Assembly: GCF_900109945.1 (NCBI RefSeq) | Contig: NZ_FOBX01000022.1 | Span: 1-64,000, forward strand | Length of the DNA stretch: 64,000 nt | Direction: 5' to 3' | Origin: Bradyrhizobium sp. OK095 | GTDB taxonomy: Bacteria > Pseudomonadota > Alphaproteobacteria > Rhizobiales > Xanthobacteraceae | Part shown: one piece after another, positions 36,927-46,109 of the stretch | How the letters are laid out: every line of letters begins with the position of its first letter | Numbering within the stretch: position 1 is the stretch's first letter | Translations under genes and position numbers: made by a program | Notes under the pieces: model-generated | The model's input: the letters and a program-made list of their open reading frames with translations, nothing else | The model's database searches: none | Told to the model about the DNA's origin: nothing

Positions 36927-37567
36927 GAACCGACAATCGCTTGTTGAAGCGTCGCCTACGTGCACACCGCCGCCGATTTGCACGCTCGCCCCGTTTCTAA
37001 AACCGCGCTGGTCTCAAGATCGTGGGCGCTGCGGACGACTTAAGGAATACACCAAGCGGAAAGACTCGCAACGAAATTGATTCCAACTTGAGGCGTTTAA
37101 AAACTTGACCAGCGTTAACGCCGCGCGGGAGTTGTGCACAGGCTTCGGAGCAAGAGTTTGAATCCGTGCACAGATTCGAAGACGCCGCGCGTCATGTGAC
37201 AATTCTCCGCCACCGCCAAAATTTTTTTACAAAAACGTCACGCACGCGCCGCGCGGGCGATTTTTCCAAATGCTTGTCGGCACTATGTCGATAAGTTGTT
37301 CGCGAGACACCGTTTTTTGAGTCCCGTTTCACAGGGTAGCTCCACCGCGAGATGTGTTCCGGTGAAACTACGGTGTGCAGAACTCGCACGCGCACAAATT
37401 CAACTTGAGCCCGTGCCACAGGGGTTTTTCGCAGCGCAGTGAAAGTTTCCGCTGTTGCAAAATCATCCGCGAGTAGAACTACGGAACGCATCATAGTGCG
37501 GACGACGCAAATCTTCCAATCGAAGATCGGCCGACGCGTGACTGCTTGCGTGATTATGGCGGGCAGC

Positions 37568-37592
37568 AAAAAGCCCGGCGCGAGGCCGGGCT
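37568..37592 (-). terminator. Intrinsic terminator of rpsT
   Basis: On the minus strand AGCCCGGC, a five-base loop, GCCGGGCT and TTTT form a textbook Rho-independent terminator, 78 bases after the rpsT stop. Confidence 0.92.
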
Positions 37593-37669
37593 GATTGACG
37601 AGCACCATGTCGATCAGATCAACCGATCAGATGACCCGGCACACTTGCTTCGCGCGCTTACTCGACGAG

Positions 37670-37936
37670 TTACTTGGCGAGCTTGGCGATCTGCGCGGTG
37701 AGGCGCGAGACTTTGCGGCTGGCGTTGTTCTTGTGAACGATGTTGCGCTGCGCGGCCTGCATCAAAGCGGGCTCGGCAGACGCCATCGCCTTCAGAGCGG
37801 CGGCGCGGTCGCCGGTCGCGATGGCTTCCTCGACGGTGCGCACGGCGCCACGCATCTGGGTGCGGCGCGACTTGTTGACGGCAGTGCGGCGGGCGATCTT
37901 GCGCGTCGCTTTCTTGGCGGAGGTCGTATTGGCCAT
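37670..37936 (-). CDS. rpsT: 30S ribosomal protein S20
   Basis: This 88-residue, highly basic helical protein starts MANTTSAKKATRKIARRTAV and ends RLTAQIAKLAK, the standard bS20 pattern. It binds 16S rRNA early in 30S assembly. AAAGGATA lies upstream of the ATG. It is monocistronic, with its own terminator at 37568. Position immediately upstream of dnaA is usual in alphaproteobacteria. Confidence 0.98.
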   Translation of the reverse strand: MANTTSAKKATRKIARRTAVNKSRRTQMRGAVRTVEEAIATGDRAAALKAMASAEPALMQAAQRNIVHKNNASRKVSRLTAQIAKLAK

Positions 37937-38314
37937 GGTCTCAATATCCTTTGCGGTACCGGTCGCGTCTTGGTCGGGTAGCGCCGGCTGCTGGACCGCT
38001 TGATCGACGCTCGGAATTAGGGTGTTCGGTTGCTAGGCTGTTCCCGGAACATGAGGCATCGAAGAGCCAATAAGCTCAAGGCGCTTGCAACCGCTCAAAG
38101 AACAGCGGCGGCAGGATTGCGCCCACCGCCAGTTGGCGCCCTTATAGAGAGGGTCTGCGGCACCGTCAACGCTTTCCGGGGCTGGAAAACAGGCCCCAGG
38201 CGTGCTGGTTGGCTGCCGTAACGCCCTGAAGAGGTTGAATTTCTGCCGCCTCCCGGCTATTGGCTGGCAGCGTTCCGATGGTCGTCCGATCGGACGATCC
38301 ATATAAGGTGAGGC
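37937..38314. other. Intergenic region between divergent rpsT and small membrane protein gene (378 bases)
   Basis: It must hold the rpsT promoter and that of the gene at 38315. A 16-base perfect palindrome lies at 38282-38297. Nothing else was recognised. Confidence 0.6.
38282..38297. promoter_or_regulatory. 16-base perfect palindrome before the small membrane protein gene
   Basis: TCGTCCGATCGGACGA reads identically on both strands and ends 17 bases before the ATG at 38315. It would suit a dimeric repressor. Confidence 0.45.
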
Positions 38315-38632
38315 ATGATCCGCGGCTTTTTCCGACTGATTGGGCTGTTGCTGCTGGCCGGCGGGTTCATCTTCATGGTCTATGACGGCGCCCGCTGGGT
38401 GGCCGACCAGACCCTGAAGTTCACCCGCTTCGGCCAATTCTGGAACGACATCAATCAGGCCAGCCAGACCGCGTTCCGGACCTGGGTCGAGGCCAAGGCG
38501 CCCTGGCTCTGGACCTCGGTGATCCGCCTCGTGCTGGATCAGCCGGTATTCGCCGTCCTCGGCATTTTGGGCATCCTGCTGATGATCCTGTTCCGCCCGC
38601 GGAAACCCTTGATCGGCTATTCCCGGGATTGA
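38315..38632 (+). CDS. Small inner-membrane protein (105 aa), function unknown
   Basis: This protein has two hydrophobic helices, at residues about 5-25 (FFRLIGLLLLAGGFIFMVYD) and about 75-95 (VFAVLGILGILLMILF). An amphipathic, Trp-rich stretch lies between them. Charge distribution suggests both ends in the cytoplasm. A strong AAGGTGAGG ribosome site precedes the ATG. The pattern is familiar from rhizobial genomes as a conserved hypothetical, but no role is known. The stop codon lies within the first unit of a tandem 23-base repeat. Confidence 0.8.
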   Translation: MIRGFFRLIGLLLLAGGFIFMVYDGARWVADQTLKFTRFGQFWNDINQASQTAFRTWVEAKAPWLWTSVIRLVLDQPVFAVLGILGILLMILFRPRKPLIGYSRD

Positions 38633-38693
38633 TCTTCAATTCCCGCCGGGATTGACCTTCAATTCCCGCCGGGATTGATCTTCAATTCCCGGA
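38625..38693. repeat. Three tandem 23-base repeats overlapping a stop codon
   Basis: Three units starting GGGATTGATCTTCAATTCCC lie head to tail at 38625, 38648 and 38671; the second has ATTGACC for ATTGATC. The TGA of the preceding gene is in unit one. At 23 bases the unit is not a codon multiple. Confidence 0.9.
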
Positions 38694-38828
38694 ACTGAGC
38701 CTCGCGCCGGCAGTTGCGTAACAGGGCTGCCCTCGCTGACGTAGATCCCTATATTCCCACCATGATCGCGAGCACGCCGCCTGAGCGCTTTGGCTCAAGC
38801 GACGGACAGCTCGTCTCGGAGATCCGTC

Positions 38829-39485
<657 letters not shown>

Positions 39486-39499
39486 TCTCACCAGAAGTT

Positions 39500-39620
39500 C
39501 GTCATGGCCGGGCTTAGCCGTCCGAAGGACGGCGTCGCTTCGCTCGCCTATGTCCCGGCCATCCACGTTCTTGGTGCGCGAGAGAAGATCGTCATGCCCG
39601 GGACAGGCCCGGGCATGACG
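39500..39620. repeat. Interspersed repeat, GTCATGGCCGGG / GTCATGCCCGGG type
   Basis: GTCATGGCCGGGCTTAGCCG pairs with a later TGTCCCGGCCAT. A second hairpin, CATGCCCGGGACAGGCCCGGGCATG, follows. It is noncoding and ends 106 bases before the next gene. A run of nine C residues at 39653-39661 lies in the remaining space. Confidence 0.75.
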
Positions 39621-39726
39621 GAGTGCGCGGTTCCATCGCATCCCCATCATCGCCCCCCCCCGCAAACGCTTTGTTAACCATAACCGGTGCATCACTTGAG
39701 CTGTCTCGTTCCGAGGGATAGGTCCG

Positions 39727-40476
39727 GTGCCAGTTGCACGCGCGTTTCGATGGTCGATCTTGGCAGCGTCCCTGGCAGCGTCCGCCGCGCTGACCCTTGG
39801 CGGCTGCATGCAGACCGCGGGCCCCGTCGCATATGTGCAGCCGCGCCCCGATCTCGATTCGATGGCCTATGGTCAGCCCTACGGCGCGCCGCAACCGGTC
39901 GTCGTTGCCAACAGCGGCGGTGGCGCCATCGCCGCGCTCAGCAATTCCTTTGCCTCCTCGCCCGCGCCGATGCCGGTCGGCTACGCCGCGCCGATGCCGG
40001 GGCCGGTGCGTTACGACGCCTCCTACCATCTCGACGCCGGCGACAAGCTGCGCGTCGTCGTCTACGGCCAGGAAGGTCTCACCAACAGCTACGCCATCGA
40101 CGCCGGCGGCTCCATCACCATGCCGCTGATCGGCGCGGTGCCCGCGCGCGGCCGCACCACGGCGGGCCTTGCCGGCGAAATCGCCGCGCGCCTGCGCAAT
40201 GGCTATATCCGCGAGCCTTCGGTCGCCGTCGAGATCGATTCCTATCGCCCGTTCTTCATTCTCGGCGAAGTGTCCGCGCCCGGCCAATATCCCTATGTGC
40301 CGAACATGAGCGTCGAAAGCGCCGTCGCGATCGCCGGCGGCTTCTCGCCGCGCGCCAAGCGCGACGTCGTCACCGTCACGCACACCGAAGCCGGCGGCTC
40401 CATGCGCGCCGTCGTCCCGCTCGGCACGCCGCTGGCCCCGGGCGACACCGTGTTCGTCGGCGAACGCTGGTTCTAG
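39727..40476 (+). CDS. Polysaccharide biosynthesis/export lipoprotein (Wza/ExoF-like)
   Basis: This 249-residue outer-membrane polysaccharide export protein starts at GTG with GAGGGATA upstream. A lipoprotein signal ends at the lipobox LGGC (Cys27). A Pro-rich, low-complexity stretch follows to residue about 95. The PES domain is YHLDAGDKLRVVVYGQEGLT, then a SLBB-like part with FILGEVSAPGQYPYVPNMSV. Such proteins form the export channel for exopolysaccharide with a PCP kinase. No other export genes are adjacent. Confidence 0.92.
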   Translation: MPVARAFRWSILAASLAASAALTLGGCMQTAGPVAYVQPRPDLDSMAYGQPYGAPQPVVVANSGGGAIAALSNSFASSPAPMPVGYAAPMPGPVRYDASYHLDAGDKLRVVVYGQEGLTNSYAIDAGGSITMPLIGAVPARGRTTAGLAGEIAARLRNGYIREPSVAVEIDSYRPFFILGEVSAPGQYPYVPNMSVESAVAIAGGFSPRAKRDVVTVTHTEAGGSMRAVVPLGTPLAPGDTVFVGERWF

Positions 40477-40477
40477 C

Positions 40478-40957
40478 TCACCGCCTGAAGTCGAGCCGCC
40501 CGTTCGGAAAACATCCGTCGATCCTGATGGCATCGACCACGTGGCCAACCCATGGCCGCGTGATCGCAGGATTGGTCAGGTTGATGTACTTCCCGATCAG
40601 GCGCGCGCCCTCGCGCGCAGCATCGATCAGCCCGTGCCGGCGGCCATTGTCCCAATCGAAGCGCAGATAGATGCGCCCGCCCGCGACCCGCACCTCCGCG
40701 CGCCCGTCTTTCCATGCCTCCGGCGTATCGCCGGCGATCGTTGGATCGGCGCCGCCATTCCAGCGGCTCGCCCAGACGCCTTCGAGCGGATCGGACGGCG
40801 CGGCGATGGAGGCCCATGCCGCCGCGTTGATGTCAGCCGCATCGCCGGCAAGCATCGCCGTTGCGGCATAGTCCATGACGTCAGCGTCATCAGGCCCGGG
40901 CACGTCCCTGGCGCCGAACGGATTGCGGATGACGATGTTCGTATTGGCCTGCTGCAT
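40478..40957 (-). CDS. Hypothetical protein, 159 aa
   Basis: I do not recognise the family. The protein is soluble, with EGVWASRWNGGADPTIAGD near residue 60. Strands AEVRVAGGRIYLRFDWDNG suggest a small beta sandwich or lipocalin-like sheet. It ends LDFRR. GGGAGATC precedes the ATG. It converges tightly on the export lipoprotein gene (stops two bases apart). Confidence 0.78.
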   Translation of the reverse strand: MQQANTNIVIRNPFGARDVPGPDDADVMDYAATAMLAGDAADINAAAWASIAAPSDPLEGVWASRWNGGADPTIAGDTPEAWKDGRAEVRVAGGRIYLRFDWDNGRRHGLIDAAREGARLIGKYINLTNPAITRPWVGHVVDAIRIDGCFPNGRLDFRR

Positions 40958-41042
40958 GACGATCTCCCGGCGTGAGTTGGCTTGATCAGCCAGCTCTATC
41001 GCCGGGCGTCAGGGCGCGGCCACCCGATTCCCGCTCTCTCCT

Positions 41043-41081
41043 CGTCATTCCGGGCGCGCGGAGCGCGAGCCCGGAACGACA
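41043..41081. repeat. Short palindromic repeat, CGTCATTCCGGGCGC type
   Basis: GTCATTCCGGGC, a GCGCGGAGCGC centre and GCCCGGAACGAC form a single hairpin between two same-strand genes, just after the stop of the dienelactone hydrolase gene. Confidence 0.75.
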
Positions 41082-41088
41082 GTGGTGG

Positions 41089-41760
41089 CTACTTCAAATG
41101 CTTCGCGAAAAATTCCAGGCTGCGTGGCCAGGCGATGTCGGAGCTGGTCTTGTCGTAGCTCGGCCGCTCGTCGCAATGAAAACCGTGCTGGGCGCCCGGA
41201 TAGATGAAGATTTCGACATCCGGCCGCTTCGCCTTGACGGTCTCGACGTCGGTCAGGGGAATGCCGGCATCCTTCTCGCCGAAGTGCAGTTGGGTCGGCA
41301 CTTTCGGCTTCTCATCGGCGAAGCGCACGACGGCGCCGCCGTAATAGCCGATCGCGGCCTTCAGGCCCGAGAGCCGTGTCGCCGCAACGAAGGCGACGCT
41401 GCCGCCGAGACAGAAGCCGATGATGCCGACCGGGCCGACGCTTTTCACCGCGTCGATCGCGGCCTGCGTGTCGCGCAGCATCGCCTCCCAGTCGGGGCTG
41501 GCGACGAATTTTCGCGCTTCGGCGATCTCGTCGGGCGTGTAGCCCGACTGGAAGTTCGGCGACGTCCGATCAAAGATCGACGGCGCGATCGCGACGTAGC
41601 CCTCGCCTGCGAGGCGGTCGCAGACCGCGCGGATGTGGTGATTGACCCCAAAAATCTCCTGGATCACGACCACCGCGCCCTTCGGCGTGCCCGAGGGATC
41701 AGCGCGATAGGCGCCGAGCTGGAAATTGTCGGATGCCGTCAGTTTGATGTCTTGTCCCAC
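41089..41760 (-). CDS. Dienelactone hydrolase family protein
   Basis: This 223-residue alpha/beta hydrolase opens VVVIQEIFGVNHHIRAVCDRLA, the usual DLH opening with a catalytic-region Glu. The nucleophile Cys is in GIIGFCLGGSVAF, and the acid and His are near GEKDAG and PGAQHGFHCD. DLH converts dienelactone to maleylacetate, but most homologues have broader ester specificity. The start is GTG. A weak AGGACAA lies upstream. Confidence 0.93.
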   Translation of the reverse strand: MGQDIKLTASDNFQLGAYRADPSGTPKGAVVVIQEIFGVNHHIRAVCDRLAGEGYVAIAPSIFDRTSPNFQSGYTPDEIAEARKFVASPDWEAMLRDTQAAIDAVKSVGPVGIIGFCLGGSVAFVAATRLSGLKAAIGYYGGAVVRFADEKPKVPTQLHFGEKDAGIPLTDVETVKAKRPDVEIFIYPGAQHGFHCDERPSYDKTSSDIAWPRSLEFFAKHLK

Positions 41761-41819
41761 GCGGGTTGTCCTTTTTTTACGACGAACTCTAGTCTCTGCT
41801 CAGGATGAGGGGAAACACC

Positions 41820-42155
41820 TCACTCCCACATCCAGTTCTCGCCGTAGTCTTCCTTCCATCCCGCCAGCCGTCCGTGACGGAATTGCAGGAACAGGCGGTG
41901 GCGTGAGGGGATCAACCCGCTGCCGCCGAGATTACGCAAAGCGAGATAGATCTCGTTGCCGGGACGCCCGCGCACATATTGCAGCTTTTGCCCCAGCGCC
42001 CGCGCGGTCTGCCCGGCATCCATGCCGAAGGCGAGCGGCGTGTTGTTGGACAAGGTCGTGACAAAAGGCTGGCGCGGCGGCATGCCGCCGAACGGCTCTG
42101 CCTGCGCAGACATAGAGAGCAACACCGCGCCCGCAGCCAACATCGCCCGCTTCAT
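41820..42155 (-). CDS. Small secreted protein, 111 aa, function unknown
   Basis: A signal peptide (residues about 1-19, MKRAMLAAGAVLLSMSAQA) is followed by a soluble domain of 90 residues rich in Arg and Gly. That domain contains TTLSNNTPLAFGMDAGQTARAL and ends GENWMWE. No family is recognised. GAGGACA precedes the ATG. It lies between two hydrolase genes on the same strand. Confidence 0.75.
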   Translation of the reverse strand: MKRAMLAAGAVLLSMSAQAEPFGGMPPRQPFVTTLSNNTPLAFGMDAGQTARALGQKLQYVRGRPGNEIYLALRNLGGSGLIPSRHRLFLQFRHGRLAGWKEDYGENWMWE

Positions 42156-42179
42156 TGCCTGTGTCCTCGTCCGGCCGTC

Positions 42180-42944
42180 CTATCCCGGCAAGTTCTTCAG
42201 GAAAGGCTCGACCGCGTCAACAAAAGCCTTGGGCTGATCGATATTGACGGCGTGTCCGGCGGCGGGGATCACGACTTTTTGTGCGCCGGGGATTTTTGCG
42301 GCCATGTAGTCGGACGCAGCGAGGAACGGCGTGTCGTCGGCGCCGACCACGATCAGGCTGGGCACCTTGATGTCGGGCAGCAGCTCGATCACGCGCGCAT
42401 CGCGCTGGGTCAGCATGCCGCGCGCCGCGAGCGCCAGGCCCTTGGCGTTGCGATGGCTGGCGGCGGCGCGCTCGCGCGTCGCCGATTTCAGCATGTCGAG
42501 GCCTTCGCGATCGAGCTTGTCGGAGGTCGCAAGCGCCCGCGCGTTCCAGGCCTCGCGCGCGTCGTCCTTCTTGAAGCCCGGGCCGGTGTCGATGATCAGC
42601 AGCGCGCGAGCGCGGTGCGGATAGGCGCGATAGAACGCGAGCGACAGGTAGCCGCCGAGCGAGAGCCCACCGATGATGGCGCGCTCGGCGCCGACCGCAT
42701 CGAGGATCGCCGCCATGTCGTCGACCGTCAGCGCTTCGCTATAGGCGTTGGGATCATCTGGGTAATAGGACTGGCCGTGGCCGCGCATGTCCCACAAGAT
42801 CAGCTTGTGGTCTCTCGCGAGCGCATCGACCTGGCCATGCCACATCGCCGAGGTCGAGGAGTAGCCGTGGGTGAGCAGCAATGGCGGCCCGTTGCCGTGG
42901 ACCTCGTAATAGATTCCGACGCCGTCCCGATCGATTTTTGGCAT
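42180..42944 (-). CDS. Alpha/beta hydrolase
   Basis: This 254-residue protein has the oxyanion segment PPLLLTHGYSSTSAMW and DMRGHGQSYYPDD. The nucleophile elbow is GGLSLGGYLSL (Ser near residue 95), and the catalytic His is in PAAGHAVNIDQPKAF. Family members include esterases and haloperoxidase-like enzymes; substrate unknown. It ends just before the small secreted protein gene, with a 24-base gap, so the two may be cotranscribed. Confidence 0.92.
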   Translation of the reverse strand: MPKIDRDGVGIYYEVHGNGPPLLLTHGYSSTSAMWHGQVDALARDHKLILWDMRGHGQSYYPDDPNAYSEALTVDDMAAILDAVGAERAIIGGLSLGGYLSLAFYRAYPHRARALLIIDTGPGFKKDDAREAWNARALATSDKLDREGLDMLKSATRERAAASHRNAKGLALAARGMLTQRDARVIELLPDIKVPSLIVVGADDTPFLAASDYMAAKIPGAQKVVIPAAGHAVNIDQPKAFVDAVEPFLKNLPG

Positions 42945-43253
42945 TCCACCCGCCTTTATTGTTCTGGTTCCTCGATCATCCTAGCCCGCAAGGTTACTCG
43001 GAGGAAACCGTCGCGGTCGCGATGGTACGCATGCCTGGAGCGCTTCTGTTGCGTTCAGTCACTGCATCGGTGCTGTTGTCGCAACGCACAACACTGAGCT
43101 GCCGAGATAGTTTCGATCGATTCCAAATTGCATTTGCCTCTGGCTACGAACGCGATCATTCTTGCGATCAAGGTGGGCGCCGGCCCGGTGGGCGTCCGCC
43201 ATTCAAGTGTTGCCGCCGTAAGCGGCTTCATGCACCGGCAGGGGAAGACGCCT

Positions 43254-43745
43254 ATGCCAACGCTCACCATCAACGGGCGGAGCATGCCCGTGGATGCGGC
43301 AAACGACACGCCGCTCCTTTGGGCTATCCGCGAACAATTGCAGATGACCGGCACGAAATTCGGCTGCGGTGCCGGGCTGTGTGGTGCCTGCACCGTGCAC
43401 GTCAACGGCGAAGCCGTGCGCTCGTGCCAGACCATGGTCGGCGATGTCGCCGGCAAGAAGATCACCACCATCGAAGGCCTCGCTCCCAAGGGCGATCATC
43501 CGCTGCAAAAGGCGTGGATTGCCGAGCAGGTGCCGCAATGCGGCTACTGCCAGTCCGGGCAGATCATGCAGGCAGCGTCGCTGCTGGCGAAGAATTCCAA
43601 TCCGACCAAGGAAGAGGTCGTCGCGCATATGGACGGCAATCTCTGCCGTTGCATGACCTATTCGCGGATCCAGAAGGCAATCATGCGCGCCGCCACCGAG
43701 ATGCGCACTGCATCCGCCGCCGGCAACGAGCGGAGGCCCACATGA
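43254..43745 (+). CDS. (2Fe-2S) subunit of a molybdenum hydroxylase (isoquinoline 1-oxidoreductase alpha-like)
   Basis: This 163-residue protein carries a plant-type [2Fe-2S] cluster (KFGCGAGLCGACTVHVNG and the later RSC). A second cluster is bound by QCGYCQSGQ and NLCRCMTY. It passes electrons from the molybdenum site of its partner. AGGGGA lies before the ATG at 43254. The stop overlaps the start of the large subunit as ATGA, so the pair is coupled. No FAD subunit is present, which fits the IorAB type. Confidence 0.95.
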   Translation: MPTLTINGRSMPVDAANDTPLLWAIREQLQMTGTKFGCGAGLCGACTVHVNGEAVRSCQTMVGDVAGKKITTIEGLAPKGDHPLQKAWIAEQVPQCGYCQSGQIMQAASLLAKNSNPTKEEVVAHMDGNLCRCMTYSRIQKAIMRAATEMRTASAAGNERRPT

Positions 43746-46033
43746 ACAAGCACGTGAAGACCATCACGTCAGAGACATCAGATCTCAGCCGCCGCTCCTT
43801 CCTCGTCGGCACCGCCGCGACGGGCCTCGTGCTCGGCTATGCCGGCGTGCCCGGCATCGGCGAGGCGCTCGCTGCGCCGTCGAATTTCGAGCCGAGCGTC
43901 TGGTACGCGATCGCGCCCGATGGTTTGGTCACCGTGACCTGCGGCAAGGCCGACATGGGCCAGCACATCGCTTCTACCATGGCGCAGATCGTCTGCGAGG
44001 AGCTGGGTGCGAAGTGGAGCGACATGCGCGTTGCACTCGCCTCCAACGATCCAAAATTCAACGATCCCGTGCTGGGCGCGCAGATCACCGGCGGCAGTTG
44101 GTCGACCATGATGAATTTTGACGCGATGAGCCGGGCCGGTGCAGCCGGACGGATGGCGTTGACGGAGGCCGCCGCCGCGGCCATGGGCCTGCCGCCATAC
44201 TTCAAGGACCAGCTCGTTGTTCGCGACTCCATGGTCTCGCACCCGAAGTCGAAGAAGCAGATGAGCTTTGCCGACATCGTCAAGAGCGGCAAGGCGACCA
44301 AGACCTTCACGCCGGACGAGTTGAAGGCGATCAAGCTGAAGACGCCGGATCAATACACCATGATCGGTGTGTCGGTGCCGCAGCTCGACATCCCCTCCAA
44401 GACCAATGGCACCGCCAAATACGGCATCGACGTGATGATTCCGGGCATGGCCTATGGCGCGGTGGTGACGCCCCCGGTGCGCTACGGCGCCACGGTGAAA
44501 TCGGTCGACGACTCGGCCGCGAAAAATGTGCCGGGCTTCATCAAGGCCGTCATCCTCGACGACAAGACCCAGACGACGTCGGGCTGGGTGGTCGCGGTGG
44601 CGAATACCTATGCCAACGCCAAGAAGGCGGCAGCGGCATTGAAGATCGCCTATGACGGTGGTCCAAATGCGAAGGTGTCGAGCCAGTCGTTGCTCGATGA
44701 AGCCAGGCGGCTTCAGAAGCTCGACGATTCCGGGCAGTTCTTCGTCAAGGACGGCGATCCCGCGGCTGCCCTCGGCACGGCGGCCAAGGTGCTGGAGGCG
44801 GAATACACCACCAGCATCAACATCCACGCGCCGATGGAGCCGATGAACGCCACCGCAGAGTTCAAGGGCGACATCCTGCACATCTATTCCGGCAACCAGT
44901 TCGCGACGCGCTCCGGCGCGATTGCGGCCGGTGCTGCCGGGATCGATCCAAAATTCGTGGTGATGCACCAGATGTGGCTCGGCGGCGGTTTCGGCCGCAG
45001 GCTGGATGCCGACATGATGGTGCCAGCTGTGCAGGCGGCGAAGGCGATCGGCAAGCCGGTGAAGGTGATCTACACGCGCGAGAACGACATGACGATGGAT
45101 TTCTCGCGTCCGCTTACCTACCAGAAAGTGAAAGCCGGTGTTGATGGCGACGGCAAGCTCGTTGCGCTCAGCCACGACGTGGTCTCGGCCTGGCCGACCC
45201 AGCGCTGGGGAATCCCTGATTTCCTCACGCCCTCGGTCGACAAGAAGGGTCCGCTGGATTCGTTCACGGTGAACGGGTCGGACTTCTTCTACACCGTGCC
45301 CAACCATTATGTGCGGGCGATCAAGAACGAGATGGCGCACAACGCCACCCCGTCGGGTCAGCTTCGTTCGGTGGCGCCGGGTTGGACCTTCTGGGCGGTC
45401 GAAAGCATGATCGACGAGATCGCGGCTGCGACCGGCAAGGATCCGGCGCAATACCGCATCTCGCTGCTCGACGGCGCCGGCAAGAACGACGGTGGTGCGC
45501 AGCGGCTGCGCAACACGCTGCTCGCCGCGATGGGCTTGGCCGGCTACGGCACCAAGAAGCTGCCGAAAGGCGAAGGCATGGGCGTCGCCTGCGTATCATC
45601 GCAGGAGCGCGCGACCGCGAGCTGGACGGCTTGCGTCGCGCATGTCGCCGTGGCGCCGTCGGGCGAAGTGACCGTGAAGAAGCTCACGGTCGCAACCGAT
45701 GTCGGCACGCAGGTGCATCCTGACAACATCCGTGCCCAGGTCGAGGGTGCGGCGATGTGGGGCCTGTCGCTGGCGATGTACGAAAAGGCGACGCTGAAGG
45801 ACGGTGGCATCGAGCAGACGAACTTCGATAGCTACACGCCCTTGCGCATGAGCCAGGTGCCCGAGGTCGCAATCGCCGTGATCGCCAATGGCGAGAAAGC
45901 CACCGGCGTCGGCGAACCCGCGGTGACGGTGATCGCCCCGGCCATCGGCAACGCCATCTTCAATGCCAGTGGTGCCCGCGTCCGGGCGCTGCCGATCACG
46001 GCCGAAGCCGTGAAGAGCGCGATGAAGGCGTAA
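43742..46033 (+). CDS. Molybdopterin-binding large subunit of a xanthine dehydrogenase-family oxidoreductase (IorB-like)
   Basis: This 763-residue catalytic subunit starts with a twin-arginine signal (SRRSFLVGTAATG), so the pair is exported folded. The Mo-cofactor regions include QITGGSWSTMMNFDAM and MWLGGGFGRRLDADMMV. The closing segment is ATGVGEPAVTVIAPAIGNAIF, with the catalytic-type Glu. Substrates of this branch are N-heterocycles or aldehydes; which is unknown. The true start is ATG 43742; the reading frame is open far upstream by chance. An intrinsic terminator follows. No cytochrome gene accompanies it. Confidence 0.94.
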   Translation: MNKHVKTITSETSDLSRRSFLVGTAATGLVLGYAGVPGIGEALAAPSNFEPSVWYAIAPDGLVTVTCGKADMGQHIASTMAQIVCEELGAKWSDMRVALASNDPKFNDPVLGAQITGGSWSTMMNFDAMSRAGAAGRMALTEAAAAAMGLPPYFKDQLVVRDSMVSHPKSKKQMSFADIVKSGKATKTFTPDELKAIKLKTPDQYTMIGVSVPQLDIPSKTNGTAKYGIDVMIPGMAYGAVVTPPVRYGATVKSVDDSAAKNVPGFIKAVILDDKTQTTSGWVVAVANTYANAKKAAAALKIAYDGGPNAKVSSQSLLDEARRLQKLDDSGQFFVKDGDPAAALGTAAKVLEAEYTTSINIHAPMEPMNATAEFKGDILHIYSGNQFATRSGAIAAGAAGIDPKFVVMHQMWLGGGFGRRLDADMMVPAVQAAKAIGKPVKVIYTRENDMTMDFSRPLTYQKVKAGVDGDGKLVALSHDVVSAWPTQRWGIPDFLTPSVDKKGPLDSFTVNGSDFFYTVPNHYVRAIKNEMAHNATPSGQLRSVAPGWTFWAVESMIDEIAAATGKDPAQYRISLLDGAGKNDGGAQRLRNTLLAAMGLAGYGTKKLPKGEGMGVACVSSQERATASWTACVAHVAVAPSGEVTVKKLTVATDVGTQVHPDNIRAQVEGAAMWGLSLAMYEKATLKDGGIEQTNFDSYTPLRMSQVPEVAIAVIANGEKATGVGEPAVTVIAPAIGNAIFNASGARVRALPITAEAVKSAMKA

Positions 46034-46056
46034 GGCGCGGCTGCGACTGTGACGTG

Positions 46057-46089
46057 ATCCGCCGGAGGGCAACCTCCGGCGGATTTTTT
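46057..46089 (+). terminator. Intrinsic terminator of the molybdenum hydroxylase operon
   Basis: ATCCGCCGGAGG and CCTCCGGCGGAT pair over 12 bases around a GCAA tetraloop, then six T residues. It lies 24 bases after the large-subunit stop. Confidence 0.95.
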
Positions 46090-46109
46090 GTCGTCTGCCA
46101 ATCCAGCGC

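Larger units (their letters stand above)
36393..37669. other. Long dnaA-rpsT intergenic region
   Basis: About 1.28 kb lacks any conserved gene. It holds a possible 37-codon ORF (36571-36684), three perfect stem-loops (36700-36719, 36855-36877, 36907-36922), an AT-rich tract near 37217-37236, one DnaA-box-like TTGTGCACA (37132-37140) and the rpsT terminator (37568-37592). dnaA promoters must lie here. The DnaA-box evidence is too thin to call an origin. Confidence 0.65.

Noticed and set aside
37192..37608. Possible gene in the rpsT-dnaA gap on the minus strand (138 codons)
   Set aside because: It overlaps the rpsT terminator, has no ribosome site or recognisable domain, and its composition matches random frames.
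36393..37669. Replication origin next to dnaA
   Set aside because: Only one DnaA-box-like sequence and one short AT-rich tract were found. Origins in this order are often away from dnaA, so a call is unsupported.
38625..38693. CRISPR array
   Set aside because: The units are contiguous with no spacers, and no cas genes are present.
38691..38715. EcfG-type promoter before msrA (GGAAC-N16-AGTT)
   Set aside because: The -10 part deviates from CGTT and the sequence lies inside the tandem repeats, so it is probably coincidental.
42881..43741. Possible 287-codon N-terminal extension of the molybdenum hydroxylase large subunit
   Set aside because: The extension overlaps the (2Fe-2S) gene in another frame and is Arg/Cys-rich nonsense. 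The real start is the ATG coupled to that gene, followed by a Tat signal.
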